From positions 1-64,000 of the forward strand of contig CADADN010000025.1 of the NCBI GenBank assembly GCA_902786665.1: a stretch of DNA of 64,000 bases. The letters are read 5' to 3'. The DNA is from an uncultured Prevotellaceae bacterium (GTDB lineage Bacteria; Bacteroidota; Bacteroidia; Bacteroidales; Bacteroidaceae). The position numbers were made by a program, and so were the translations under genes. Below, piece after piece: positions 58,801 to 64,000 of the stretch. The notes beneath the pieces are model-generated. The model was not told the origin of the DNA and searched no databases. It saw nothing but the letters and a program-made list of their open reading frames with translations. Numbering within the stretch: position 1 is the first letter of the stretch; every line of letters starts with the position of its first letter.

Positions 58801-59444
58801 ATGCCTTGGAGAGCGGAAAGGGCTACCTCTACATGAGCACCGACACCCTGACAAAGACGTTTGTCTATCCTTCCGGAAGTCTCAGCAGTCAGGCTGCTCA
58901 TTCCCCGAAAGCGAATAGCAGAAGGGCAAACCAGACATCTGTGTTCACCCCCGTTCCTCCCACCGATTATCCCGACAACATGACGATGGTCGTTCTGTTC
59001 ACCAACGGTGACATGCCTGTCGCCGATGCCGAAGTTGCCGCCTTCGTCGATGGAGAGTGCCGCGGTGCAGCCGTTGCCACTATGGATGATGAGCATGAGC
59101 AGCCGCTCTACTACCTGCTCATTGCCGGCGAGGGCAGCGGACAGCCCATGCAACTGCAAGTCTATATCGACGGCAGCATAATAACCTTGTCGGCCGACCT
59201 CGTCTATAGCAGTGACGGCAACATCGGTACGCCGTGGGAACCCTTCGTCATCGACATCAGCGACGCACTTGGCATCAGCAGTGTGGAAGACATTGATGGC
59301 AGCCCATCGGCATGGTACTCCCTGCAAGGCATTTACCTGGGTACCACTAAACCCACAACACCGGGTATCTACATCTGCCGCACGGCCAAAGACAGCCGGC
59401 AGGGTAAGAACGGAAGGAAAATCGTAATCAAGGAAAGGAAATAA
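49890..59444 (+). CDS. 3184-residue secreted multi-domain protein with MABP-like and LamG domains
   Basis: A signal peptide (1-26) precedes three repeats spaced about 60 residues apart: DLNRNAGG at 61, DLNKGAGG at 120 and DLNRGAGG at 182. Each is followed by a 'xxIYIxY' strand, as in the MABP beta-prism fold. Next come an MBG-like domain (about 205-290), FN3-like domains (about 295-600), a carboxypeptidase-regulatory-like segment (about 605-640) and a LamG/concanavalin-like domain (about 677-830). A long unrecognised middle (about 1000-2040) follows. Big_5-like strands lie at about 2047-2110, with two more LamG domains (about 2120-2265 and 2324-2460). Paired 'KGWNW' segments occur near 2835 and 2925, and a sorting-type tail ends the protein (WYSLQGIYLG...GIYICRT...KIVIKERK). 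A surface adhesin or host/glycan-binding protein is likely. No enzyme motif was recognised. Confidence 0.75.
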   Translation: MIKAKHISRLLMMALLLIGAATDVLAQEYITEVMTLGAEQGKGANLRREYENKGWTVVNNDLNRNAGGWDVYIAYKTSSTANPETGYITDICASNKWVDSFTFEGRTYYRAQSNSGFNGDLNKGAGGADIIIYYTRERGKLGSYGADKRVITKLSVLNQSEDNDSWTAAISWRNSSYSGICDLNRGAGGDYIYIHQHFTTQKVKWSEKPTFASDLVYNGQTQNLIAKDTWKNNYGTLKYRVDGGSWSCAVPGAIDVGNYKVEAQLEGTSASGIVFANNSDVVTKTVTINPPIVKAANLHGVFNQGDKRVYLSWDIPSVPGNYTNFKWVVYRDGTKIAELAPSVHTYADDGYANETSTTYDVYYVSNFWDMTTQRDDTKTSVTVNTTRDVPVRNLKVEQQPDRIVFTWASDAYPKGFGHKFRIYVDDEDDPIYTLTPDDMQDLLQWEHRTTDQHSNRQNKVDPETGVPYTEEPLNACSPKPYRIEGVIGDVVLNTITINPKAIGEATKFYSLDASKGVYEGAVKLSWHVDQQGSLYAKTYIVERRRAEQQNEDWEVLTRLSSNEDYLFYTDETALPGVYYDYRIIVEDKCEDGSIINSDVTNIGFAKSTGTVTGRIAYGSTGTAVQGVDVVMTMTSSEGDQLEQFHSMYFTDVNGAVTWQYPVGGNQQSSSKNYADEKFATCDFSVQMWLYPELFNESTVVDFGNGIGLGMTASGGLTFNGQPFDGIVLQQNVYHHVALTRNGKTLTCYVLTKDANSSEPNVQKATLTMADGSLTLTNAEEFHLGRFKGLADEFRLWTRCLSEDDILENYDHLLVGDEKQLETYWTFDEGLRTQFFDYSRDGTNYRKHHGVVGSNAQPSTLTPTALKLKAKTDADGNYVIQGIPFTGEGTTYSVMPLYGIHEFNPAKTLLFVGKNALVHTADFEDVSSFPMSGYIYYADTNVPVEGVQMYIDGILQNKDGQVVQSDVNGKYNISVPIGDHFVEAKLGGHTMVEGGRWPTAGTFHFDRSVQHDFADSTLVNFVGRVGGGLSNDTLAIGFNLSRNNIGIATVQLALNNESFSFNCLDDHITTATTNRSWESDTTSISSRSWTGTDYDAKYIYIRTDSLNGEFSALLPPLKYKVKSLRIDKNPNIDFGSLPEIDLTVVSQEQTDETTEIFDDGTEQKQSYTYNTKMVKTYFAEPKLELIQMSVNGEGDAPKGVFGRKAFEDFSDDFGTTPIDNIWTFNEKGKLEYTYGYPIYDGGDKVKMRVWGYEVYVNRDPEPDLPAVADTLALNGQVVTVSNEMSSEQMVVARVDNEALGLQPGDIYDLKQDQLILDARGMNEFTFKTGLPNIAAPYTRQLSMEMERNNRTYTYDGVNAIVLGSLTTGTNFVTLGPELVTMVLRDPPGATSKTTWKTGHTETKFRSTSQGFYGNEKFTCDNSWGIHFETAAGVGVEVLTLKSTTLTNTTEGFTYRVQRNNQTDETWSTTVTEAVSSGTKTPYVGSKGDVFIGASTNLIIGDARKLGFFREGEGYPLRLDLRDSKSMGDSIRTTFMYSTYELEEVMIPKWKETRQSLMTFLPTKEEALNYVNTSDHCVYVTWLKPDDEALGTDTTTYRQLPPVNWDGTFIQDSVLWCTNQIKNWEKVMSDNEEDKVIAMNDPKYFIRNISFDGGNNYTYTNRTDTTFQKKHNYSHNLGGIVKFGGSHQNDAGGMRLSINAMWDTENGWSMATSESDPEENYKDWAELEYAFSDGNKGTDFSVNIYKSPSGWGDIFSILGGQSYNPYEGEEKTKYFEEGMHILSNGTEQMERPNIRISLDGNGDNSAKHVTLSDVPAGQPGQLTLHLTNLSSTTQGFDFSYNIMVQEKANQMGLEVLMDGVPANGRSIFIPAGETVKKVITVRQTDQSVLDYTDLEIWLMSQFQPIKINDKVTFNVHFKPSSSPINLAITDPVLNIETLDRNKGDLELKVTGFDRQFKGMKKLGVEYRYEGSTTWTRPDTLNFFVNRADSTKLHDQVLPATGDLLLRFNMKDDNLYPQGNYTFRAYTTTMYGTEDISVYSSEITVVKDNVRPRNLTTPAPTDGILRYGDDIIVEFNEDIVPGYVSDKNIIVTAKLNNQPIQHDVALQLIPFGVTAHTKNPVFLNGDFSIEFWVKWTQGGHILRWGEGLANTTMSIDSSGHFVILVGGNSYISTAVLPKDTWTYIAASYKASDMTFSALGQYDTESVLLFDHQPVTFSSLESFLHSGDHAFYLGGGVTAAVHDLALYDIYRDVYEAGATKYISKDQYTYGLANYWPMNEGHGSVAADSRHTHDFEVTDRWELSNVNYSFDTSSSGGLTADISRINTSVGDSYAIELWANTSSLTATLFETGSNESNKICLRYDDDMNLVLDYGKKSQVVASHNDFPLHNAWHHMALNVVRGQAASFYYNGQRTAVIAEVDMPPLEGSQMKLGINNNGSIDELRIWHASLTEDRLLANMYNCIDTTDIYSRGLVAYYPFEKRETVNGVLTYVGTLEDMAPANTIPGHAVTADPSLLKPYGPPLKNAPEESRLIARHVASDRKIVVRLDEETGITARDIEGTVLNITVDKIHDMHGNESLPIRWQAYCYLNTLKWTKDSVNVIKRYGDDYTFDVNIENRGGHTEYYTLYNMPQWLTLINSYNTDDIAPQKTKTLRFQVNPLVAVGNYDITIGLQGNNGILEPLRIVMKVRGEAPNWSVDPNAYENNMSIVGQIYINGILMSNSESILAAFIDDECRGVASPKLMRGAAYVPMSIYGTAMQQINGVPADLDRGRTVTFRLWDATTGIAYPNVSITMPDGTVTDTITFDPAKNYGTFDAPLIFTKTDLVEQHLALRKGWNWISLGVEPSNPKVATVFKDVTSWEARLKDHDTGTSYSNGTYWAGTLKQVKVNTMYKLLLTRLEQSKDLPPYIVIQGRQIKLDETPDTLKKGWNWLPFTPATTMSIGEALAGANPKVGDQVKSQTAFAYYSRYGWEGDLDALESGKGYLYMSTDTLTKTFVYPSGSLSSQAAHSPKANSRRANQTSVFTPVPPTDYPDNMTMVVLFTNGDMPVADAEVAAFVDGECRGAAVATMDDEHEQPLYYLLIAGEGSGQPMQLQVYIDGSIITLSADLVYSSDGNIGTPWEPFVIDISDALGISSVEDIDGSPSAWYSLQGIYLGTTKPTTPGIYICRTAKDSRQGKNGRKIVIKERK

Positions 59445-59452
59445 TATGTAGC

Positions 59453-59482
59453 GTATCAGAGAGGGGACGGAGATATTGATAC
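59453..59482. repeat. solitary degenerate REP of the RAYT family
   Basis: GTATCA, then GAGAGGGGACGGAGATAT, then TGATAC. The ends match the RAYT element REPs exactly and the core is diverged. It starts eight bases after the stop of the giant gene. Confidence 0.8.
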
Positions 59483-59528
59483 ACGCACGACAAATCCTGT
59501 CTGCATGGCTCCAATCCATCATTTGGGG

Positions 59529-60020
59529 CTAAAGTATTTCTCTTGCAATCCACGCACAAGCCTCTGCGTCGGCAAGGGCGTGGTGATGATGCGCCAAACG
59601 GTAGCCACAGGCGGCAGCCACCGTATGTAGTTGGTGATTCTCCAGATAGGGGAGTACTTGACGGGAGGCGCGGAGCGTGTCGTAAAACTCGTAGTCGGGA
59701 TAATCCATCTGATAGACCCGGAACACCGCTTTCAAACAACTCTCGTCGAAGGGTTTGTTGTGGGCGACAAGCGGAAGGCCTTCAATGAGAGGCTCGATTT
59801 TCGCCCATACCTTCGGAAACACAGGAGCCTCCTCGGTGTCCTCGCGTGTCAACCCATGCACCCGCGAGCACCAGTAGTTATAGTAGTTGGGCTCCGGCTG
59901 GATGAGAGAATAGAAAGAATCAACAATCTCGTAATCACGCACGACGACAAGACCAACCGAGCAAACCGAACTGCGTGCATTGTTGGCCGTCTCAAAGTCT
60001 ATGGCAGCAAAGTCTCTCAT
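59529..60020 (-). CDS. DEDDh-family 3'-5' exonuclease (DnaQ-like)
   Basis: The 163-residue product begins 'MRDFAAIDFETANNARSSVCSVG', with the first DxE metal site at D8 and E10. It continues with 'VHGLTREDTEEAP', 'LVAHNKPFDESCL' (second Asp) and 'HHALADAEACAWI', which holds the His and last Asp of the DEDDh set. It is the length of a stand-alone exonuclease domain, as in the proofreading subunit of DNA polymerase III or related repair and RNA-processing enzymes. It starts three bases after the stop of the permease gene on the same strand. Confidence 0.88.
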   Translation of the reverse strand: MRDFAAIDFETANNARSSVCSVGLVVVRDYEIVDSFYSLIQPEPNYYNYWCSRVHGLTREDTEEAPVFPKVWAKIEPLIEGLPLVAHNKPFDESCLKAVFRVYQMDYPDYEFYDTLRASRQVLPYLENHQLHTVAAACGYRLAHHHHALADAEACAWIAREIL

Positions 60021-60023
60021 TGT

Positions 60024-60695
60024 TCATCCATTAATGAAAGCCTTGTTCTTCTTGATCATCCTAAGCGCTATCACGCCCGCCAAAATATTGGCTACGAAGG
60101 AGGCAGCTATCAGCAACAAGGTGACGAGCAGGCCTTCGAGGGCCGGGACACCTCCCAGCAACATACCGGCATAGAGCATCGGCACGACCATCGCCAAGGG
60201 CTGGGCTAGATTCCTTACCTGATGAAACATGTCCTCACGCAGCACCTCCGGCTTTTGCTGGTTGCGCTGGTGCCTCATCATGGTCTGCATGAGCGAAGCC
60301 GTCATACAGGCCATCAGCACCGAATAGATGGACAGGAAGACACTGATGGGCAGCATCAGCATCGTACTGCCTCCCACCACGATGCTGCCAACGAGCATCG
60401 CCGCGCTGACGGGCCGCAACATCTTCCGCCACATGGCCTGTAGCGGAAACAGGCACCAACAAATCGACAGAAACAATACCAGCAGAAACCAGAGCAGATA
60501 GGCCCACCTGGCATATGTCTGATAGACCACCCACACCACGGCCACGACGACGGCCATCTGTGCCACCGTCGCTCCGAATATCACCAACATGCGCCGTAGC
60601 ATCTGCTTGTCGAAGAAGGCCAATGTCATCATCGCCACTAACACGATGCACGCCACTATGGCCGCGCCCAATAAGGAAATCTTTGATACAAACAT
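60024..60695 (-). CDS. FetB/UPF0014-like membrane permease
   Basis: This 223-residue protein has about seven hydrophobic helices and an overall layout close to FetB (YbbM), the permease of an iron-exporting ABC system. 'LRRMLVIFGATVAQMAVVVAVVWVV' parallels the early family helix pair, and 'PMLYAGMLLGGVPALEGLLVTLLLIAASF' parallels the late 'PGMMxGxIxxGxxPxxA' motif. It is slightly shorter than FetB, and no FetA-like ATPase lies next to it. The exonuclease gene follows in the same transcript. The match is to family shape rather than to a diagnostic motif. Confidence 0.6.
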   Translation of the reverse strand: MFVSKISLLGAAIVACIVLVAMMTLAFFDKQMLRRMLVIFGATVAQMAVVVAVVWVVYQTYARWAYLLWFLLVLFLSICWCLFPLQAMWRKMLRPVSAAMLVGSIVVGGSTMLMLPISVFLSIYSVLMACMTASLMQTMMRHQRNQQKPEVLREDMFHQVRNLAQPLAMVVPMLYAGMLLGGVPALEGLLVTLLLIAASFVANILAGVIALRMIKKNKAFING

Positions 60696-60725
60696 ACAAA
60701 AATTGTGTTCTTGAAGACAATGCTA

Positions 60726-60754
60726 CAAATTTAGATAAAAATTGGGAATTACAA
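60726..60754 (-). promoter_or_regulatory. promoter of the permease-exonuclease pair
   Basis: On the minus strand TTG (60752-60754), 18 bases, then TAAATTTG (60726-60733). Spacing is one or two bases short of ideal. Confidence 0.55.
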
Positions 60755-60810
60755 GCCTGTCAGATAAGGATTTTTTCGAAGGTGCGGTTGAAATTTGATG
60801 AACAACCTAT

Positions 60811-60950
60811 GCCAAAAGACCGTGTCCACACCCCGGTATGCTCACTCGGAGTGCAACATCCCCGCCCCTGTAGGGTCAGGTCTTGTGCCTGACCGCAAGG
60901 GGTCAGGGGTGGGGTCTGTAACTTCAACGCCAAAAGACCGTGTCCACACC
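60811..60950 (-). repeat. GC-rich dispersed repeat (reverse copy) flanked by 22-base direct repeats
   Basis: 60835-60931 is the reverse-strand relative of the repeats at 144-226 and 406-495, with the same ends (GGCGTTGAAG and GTGAGCA) but a different core with a TCTTGTG-loop hairpin. A 22-base sequence beginning GCCAAAAGACCGTG occurs at 60811-60832 and again at 60929-60950. No gene is supported in the surrounding gap (60696-61091). Confidence 0.8.
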
Positions 60951-61032
60951 TAGATCGCAGAAAACGTCATATTGGAAAAACGCAAGAATAGCTCTTTTTA
61001 TCTTGGAATTACGAAAAAAAGGAATAATATAA

Positions 61033-61062
61033 TTAGCATATCCTTTTTTTTCACTACATTTG
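61033..61062 (+). promoter_or_regulatory. promoter of the DUF3737 gene
   Basis: TTA (61033-61035), 19 bases, then TACATTTG (61055-61062). The -33 triplet has one mismatch. The ATG follows at 61092. Confidence 0.55.
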
Positions 61063-61091
61063 CAAATGTATAGGAAAAAACGCACCCGAAT

Positions 61092-61940
61092 ATGCGAATC
61101 ATCAGAAATCAATCCTTTGGAGGCGAGCGCCCTCTTTTCGAGTCCCACGGACTCCGGTTGGAACATGTCAACATCACCGAGGGAGAGTCGGGCATCAAGG
61201 AATGCAGCGACATTGAGTGTGACCACTGCCATTTCGAAGGCAAATACCCCTTGTGGCGTGTCGACCGCAGTGTCATCACCCATTGTTATTTCGCCCCCGG
61301 TTCCCGCTCCGCCATCTGGTACTCCAACGACATGCGGATGTCCGACTGTGTCATCGACGGACCCAAGTTCTTCCGTGAGATGCGCAATCTCGAGCTTCGC
61401 GACGTGGTCATCAACGATGCCGACGAGACATTCTGGAATATCGACGGGTTGGTGCTTCACAACGTGAAACTCCACGACGGCACCTATCCCTTCATGGGCA
61501 GTCGACGCATACGTGTCGACAACCTTGAAAGCGACAGCAAATACGTGTTCCAATACGTGAAGGATGTGGAGATACACAACGCACACATCGTCACGAAAGA
61601 TGCCTTCTGGGAAGTGGAGGACATCACCATCTACGACTCTTTCCTCGATGGGGAATACCTGGGGTGGCATTCCAAGAACCTGCGGTTGGTGAACTGTCAT
61701 ATCGGAGGCGAGCAACCCTTGTGCTACGCCCAAGACCTGGTCTTGGAAAACTGCACCTTCGACCCGGCCTGCGACCGCGCCTTTGAATATTCCACCGTCC
61801 GCGCCGACATCCGTGGGCACATCGAGAGTGTGAAGAACCCTGCCAGCGGCATCATTGTCGCCGACAGCATCGGCGAGGTCATCCTCGACGAGAACATCAA
61901 AGGACCCGCCGACTGCAAAATCATCATCAGAAGCACTTGA
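61092..61940 (+). CDS. DUF3737-family right-handed beta-helix protein
   Basis: The 282-residue product begins 'MRIIRNQSFGGERPLFESHGLRLEHV' and consists of short repeating strands ('DIECDHCHFEG', 'DMRMSDCVIDG', 'NLRLVNCHIGGEQPL'), as in right-handed beta-helix folds. This matches the DUF3737 family, whose function is unknown. There is no signal peptide, so it is probably cytoplasmic. It stands alone between repeat-rich gaps. Confidence 0.85.
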   Translation: MRIIRNQSFGGERPLFESHGLRLEHVNITEGESGIKECSDIECDHCHFEGKYPLWRVDRSVITHCYFAPGSRSAIWYSNDMRMSDCVIDGPKFFREMRNLELRDVVINDADETFWNIDGLVLHNVKLHDGTYPFMGSRRIRVDNLESDSKYVFQYVKDVEIHNAHIVTKDAFWEVEDITIYDSFLDGEYLGWHSKNLRLVNCHIGGEQPLCYAQDLVLENCTFDPACDRAFEYSTVRADIRGHIESVKNPASGIIVADSIGEVILDENIKGPADCKIIIRST

Positions 61941-61974
61941 GTCGGCAGTCACATTTAAAATCTCCCTAAAGAGA

Positions 61975-62125
61975 ACATATGTCCCTTTAACTCCTCCCCC
62001 TCTGCCCGAGAGGGGATGGCCGCAGGCCGGGGGCGAGGGAGAACTCCCCTTTAACTCCAAACGAAGTGAACAAATGTCCCTTTAACTCCCTTTTAACTCC
62101 CCTTTAACTCCTCTTTAACTCCTAA
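61975..62125 (-). repeat. CTTTAACTCCCC repeat array
   Basis: Reverse-complement units of the 12-base repeat at 9061-9113 occur singly near 61982 and 62046 and as a run of four at 62078-62125. A CCCCCTCTGCCCGAGAGGGG segment lies between. The array ends about 40 bases before the MalY/PatB start. Confidence 0.8.
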
Positions 62126-62162
62126 AAAACAGAGTTAATGTAAAACTTGAAACTCCTGATTC

Positions 62163-63323
62163 ATGCGACACGATTTCGACATACCCGTCAACCGCCGGGG
62201 AAGCGGTTGTGTGAAATGGGACTGCGAGGAAGCCCGCGACGCCATCCCCATGTGGGTGGCCGACATGGATTTCCGTGTGGCACAGCCCATCATCGATGCC
62301 CTCCACCAGCGTGTGGAGCACGGCGTGTTTGGCTACACGCAAGTGCCGGATGCCTATTACGAGGCCGTCATCTCATGGTTCCAACGCCGACACGGTTGGC
62401 GCATCTGCCGTGAGTGGATGCTCTACACCTCGGGCGTCGTACCGGCACTCTCCGCCACCATCAAGGCCCTCACCGCCCCTGGCGACAAGGTAATCTTGCA
62501 GACACCTGTCTACAACTGTTTCTTCTCCTCCATCCGCAACAACGACTGCCAATTGGTGGAGAATCAGCTCGTTTATGAAGATGACACCTATCACATCGAC
62601 TTCGACGACTTGGAGCAAAAGGCCGCCGACCCCAAGGTCAAACTCCTCGTCTTCTGCAACCCCCACAACCCCGCCGGGCGCCTATGGACGGCAGAGGAGA
62701 TGGAGCGCATGAACGACATCTGCCAGCGTAATGGCGTGAAGGTGGTGGCAGACGAGATACACTGCGAACTGGTGATGCCCGGCTATCGCTACATTCCTTT
62801 TGCCTCCGTGTCCCAAGCCTGCCTCGACAATTCCATCACCCTCAACTCTCCCTCGAAGTCGTTCAACACGGCGGGACTGCAGATTGCCAACATCATCAGC
62901 AACGATGCTGAGACACGCCAACGCATCGACAGAGCCATCAACATCAACGAGGTGTGTGACGTCAACCCCTTCGGCGTGGCTGCCACCATCGCCGCATACA
63001 ACCAATGCGAATACTGGATAGACCAACTCTGCTCCTACCTGTATGAAAACTACCTCGTACTCAAGGACCACATCGCACGTCACCTGCCCCAGGCACGGGT
63101 GACACGTCTGGAAGGCACCTACCTCGTCTGGCTCGACATCAGCGCCCTTGGCATCACCTCCGACGAAGCCACGCGCCATCTTCTGGAGAAAGGCAAGGTG
63201 CTGGTCAACAGCGGCACGATGTATGGTGAAAAGGCCGGAGAAGGGTTCATACGCATCAATATCGCATGTCCGCGGCAACAATTGGTACAAGCAATTGGAC
63301 AATTAATAATTTACAATTTATAA
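62163..63323 (+). CDS. MalY/PatB-family PLP-dependent C-S lyase (aminotransferase fold)
   Basis: The 386-residue product is a fold-type I PLP enzyme. 'MWVADMDFRVAQPIIDAL' (about 30-47) is the MalY/PatB signature, 'VFCNPHNPAGRLW' holds the conserved Asn, and K232 in 'SPSKSFNTAGLQ' is the PLP lysine. 'GFIRINIACPR' carries the substrate-carboxylate Arg. Family members act as cystathionine beta-lyases. MalY also regulates transcription in E. coli, for which there is no evidence here. The last codons (QLIIYNL) and the stop merge into the AT-rich repeat that follows. Confidence 0.9.
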   Translation: MRHDFDIPVNRRGSGCVKWDCEEARDAIPMWVADMDFRVAQPIIDALHQRVEHGVFGYTQVPDAYYEAVISWFQRRHGWRICREWMLYTSGVVPALSATIKALTAPGDKVILQTPVYNCFFSSIRNNDCQLVENQLVYEDDTYHIDFDDLEQKAADPKVKLLVFCNPHNPAGRLWTAEEMERMNDICQRNGVKVVADEIHCELVMPGYRYIPFASVSQACLDNSITLNSPSKSFNTAGLQIANIISNDAETRQRIDRAININEVCDVNPFGVAATIAAYNQCEYWIDQLCSYLYENYLVLKDHIARHLPQARVTRLEGTYLVWLDISALGITSDEATRHLLEKGKVLVNSGTMYGEKAGEGFIRINIACPRQQLVQAIGQLIIYNL

Positions 63324-63536
63324 TTTTTAATTATGGTGAGGCAAAATGTCGTAGCTGATAAAAGTAAGGCATTTGCAATCAGAGTTATTCGGATGTACCA
63401 ATGGTTGTCAAACCTCTTTACTTCCATTATTAAAACAACGAAACAAAACTACAACATCAATTATAAATTGTAAATTATTAATTATAAAAGTGTTTGCCAA
63501 TTATAAATTATAAATTATTAATTATTAATTATTTAA
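63305..63536. repeat. AT-rich AATTATAAATTAT-type repeats
   Basis: Units such as AATTATAAATTATTAATTAT occur in two blocks, around 63300-63340 and 63455-63535, before the next gene. One block lies on the stop codon of the lyase gene. No gene is supported between them. Confidence 0.75.
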
Positions 63537-64000
63537 ATGGCTTTAATCAAATCAGTAAAAGGTCTGACCCCGAAATGGGGCAAAGACTGTTATTTCAGTG
63601 AGAATGCCACCATCGTGGGCGAAGTGGAGATGGGTGATGAATGCTCCATCTGGTTCAATGCCGTAGTCCGTGGCGATGTGGCCTACATCCATATGGGCAA
63701 CCGCGTGAACGTGCAGGACGGTGCCTGCGTGCACGTCACCTACAAGATAGGCCCCACCATCATCGAAGACGATGTCTCCATCGGTCACAACGCCACCGTC
63801 CACGCCTGCACCATCAAGCGCGGCGCACTCATCGGTATGGGGGCCACCGTCCTCGACAACGTCGTGGTGGGTGAAGGCGCCATCGTGGCTGCCGGAGCCC
63901 TCGTCCTGCAAGGCACGCAAATCGGTCCCCACGAGATTTGGGGCGGCGTGCCAGCGAAATTCATCAAGAAGACACGCCCCGACCAAGCGGAGAGTTTCGC
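63537..64000 (+). CDS. gamma-carbonic-anhydrase-like hexapeptide protein (3' end beyond window)
   Basis: From ATG 63537 the frame stays open to the window end (about 154 codons). It has the left-handed beta-helix hexapeptide pattern and the motifs 'NATIVGEVEMGDECSIWFNAVVRGD', 'NVQDGACVH', 'SIGHNATVHAC' and 'WGGVPAKFIKK', typical of the gamma-carbonic anhydrase/YrdA/PaaY family. The His residues in 'GACVH' and 'GHNATVHAC' are the expected metal ligands. Whether it has carbonic anhydrase activity cannot be told from sequence. Only a few C-terminal residues should be missing. Confidence 0.9.
   Translation, partial: MALIKSVKGLTPKWGKDCYFSENATIVGEVEMGDECSIWFNAVVRGDVAYIHMGNRVNVQDGACVHVTYKIGPTIIEDDVSIGHNATVHACTIKRGALIGMGATVLDNVVVGEGAIVAAGALVLQGTQIGPHEIWGGVPAKFIKKTRPDQAESF

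Overview
The window looks like a chromosome segment of a Prevotellaceae-type member of the Bacteroidales. The grounds are two SusC/SusD pairs, Bacteroidetes-type promoters (TTG, 19-20 bp, TAnnTTTG) before many genes, lipoproteins with fimbrillin-like and FAS1 folds, short C-terminal tails of the form 'YxLxGxx...GIYI...KxVxx', and many short intergenic repeats. I had no tools, so the calls rest on reading motifs and on memory of families. No tRNA, rRNA or CRISPR array was seen.

Layout. 1-641 is repeat-filled DNA. 642-4327 (minus) holds a DUF1593/Sde182-like protein and a GH8-type hydrolase. 4443-8967 (minus) holds an AAA-ATPase-like/PD-(D/E)XK protein, waaA and gltX. 9246-34957 (plus) is a polysaccharide utilisation locus: a two-module CE1-like esterase, a seven-gene operon FAS1-SusC-SusD-FAS1-FAS1-SusC-SusD, a large multi-module secreted protein, and a GH98 enzyme with its own promoter. 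With the GH8 enzyme nearby this suggests a hemicellulose (xylan-type) target, but that is inference. No PUL regulator lies in the window.

35040-43887 holds a PgpH-like c-di-AMP phosphodiesterase, then a partner-switching cluster: a membrane sensor fused to a SpoIIE phosphatase and an RsbW-like kinase, an ABC transporter, a lipoprotein and a STAS protein. Malate dehydrogenase and a Crp/Fnr regulator follow. 46334-48062 is mobile: a RAYT (REP-associated transposase) element bounded by 27-nt palindromic REPs, a gene fragment, and an internally deleted 312-bp copy of the same element. Hairpin repeats fill the DNA up to 48542.

The most unusual unit is 48583-59444. A near-perfect promoter leads to a structured leader ending in a terminator-like U-tract, then a 59-codon unannotated small protein, a fimbrillin-like lipoprotein, and a 3184-residue secreted protein that starts with a threefold MABP-like beta-prism and carries three LamG-type domains. 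I regard this as the best candidate for an undescribed surface or colonisation system. The remainder (59529-64000) holds a DEDDh exonuclease, a FetB-like permease, a DUF3737 beta-helix protein, a MalY/PatB lyase and a gamma-carbonic-anhydrase-like protein cut by the window end. The intergenic DNA carries several dispersed repeat families, some with compensatory stem changes or stop codons in all frames.
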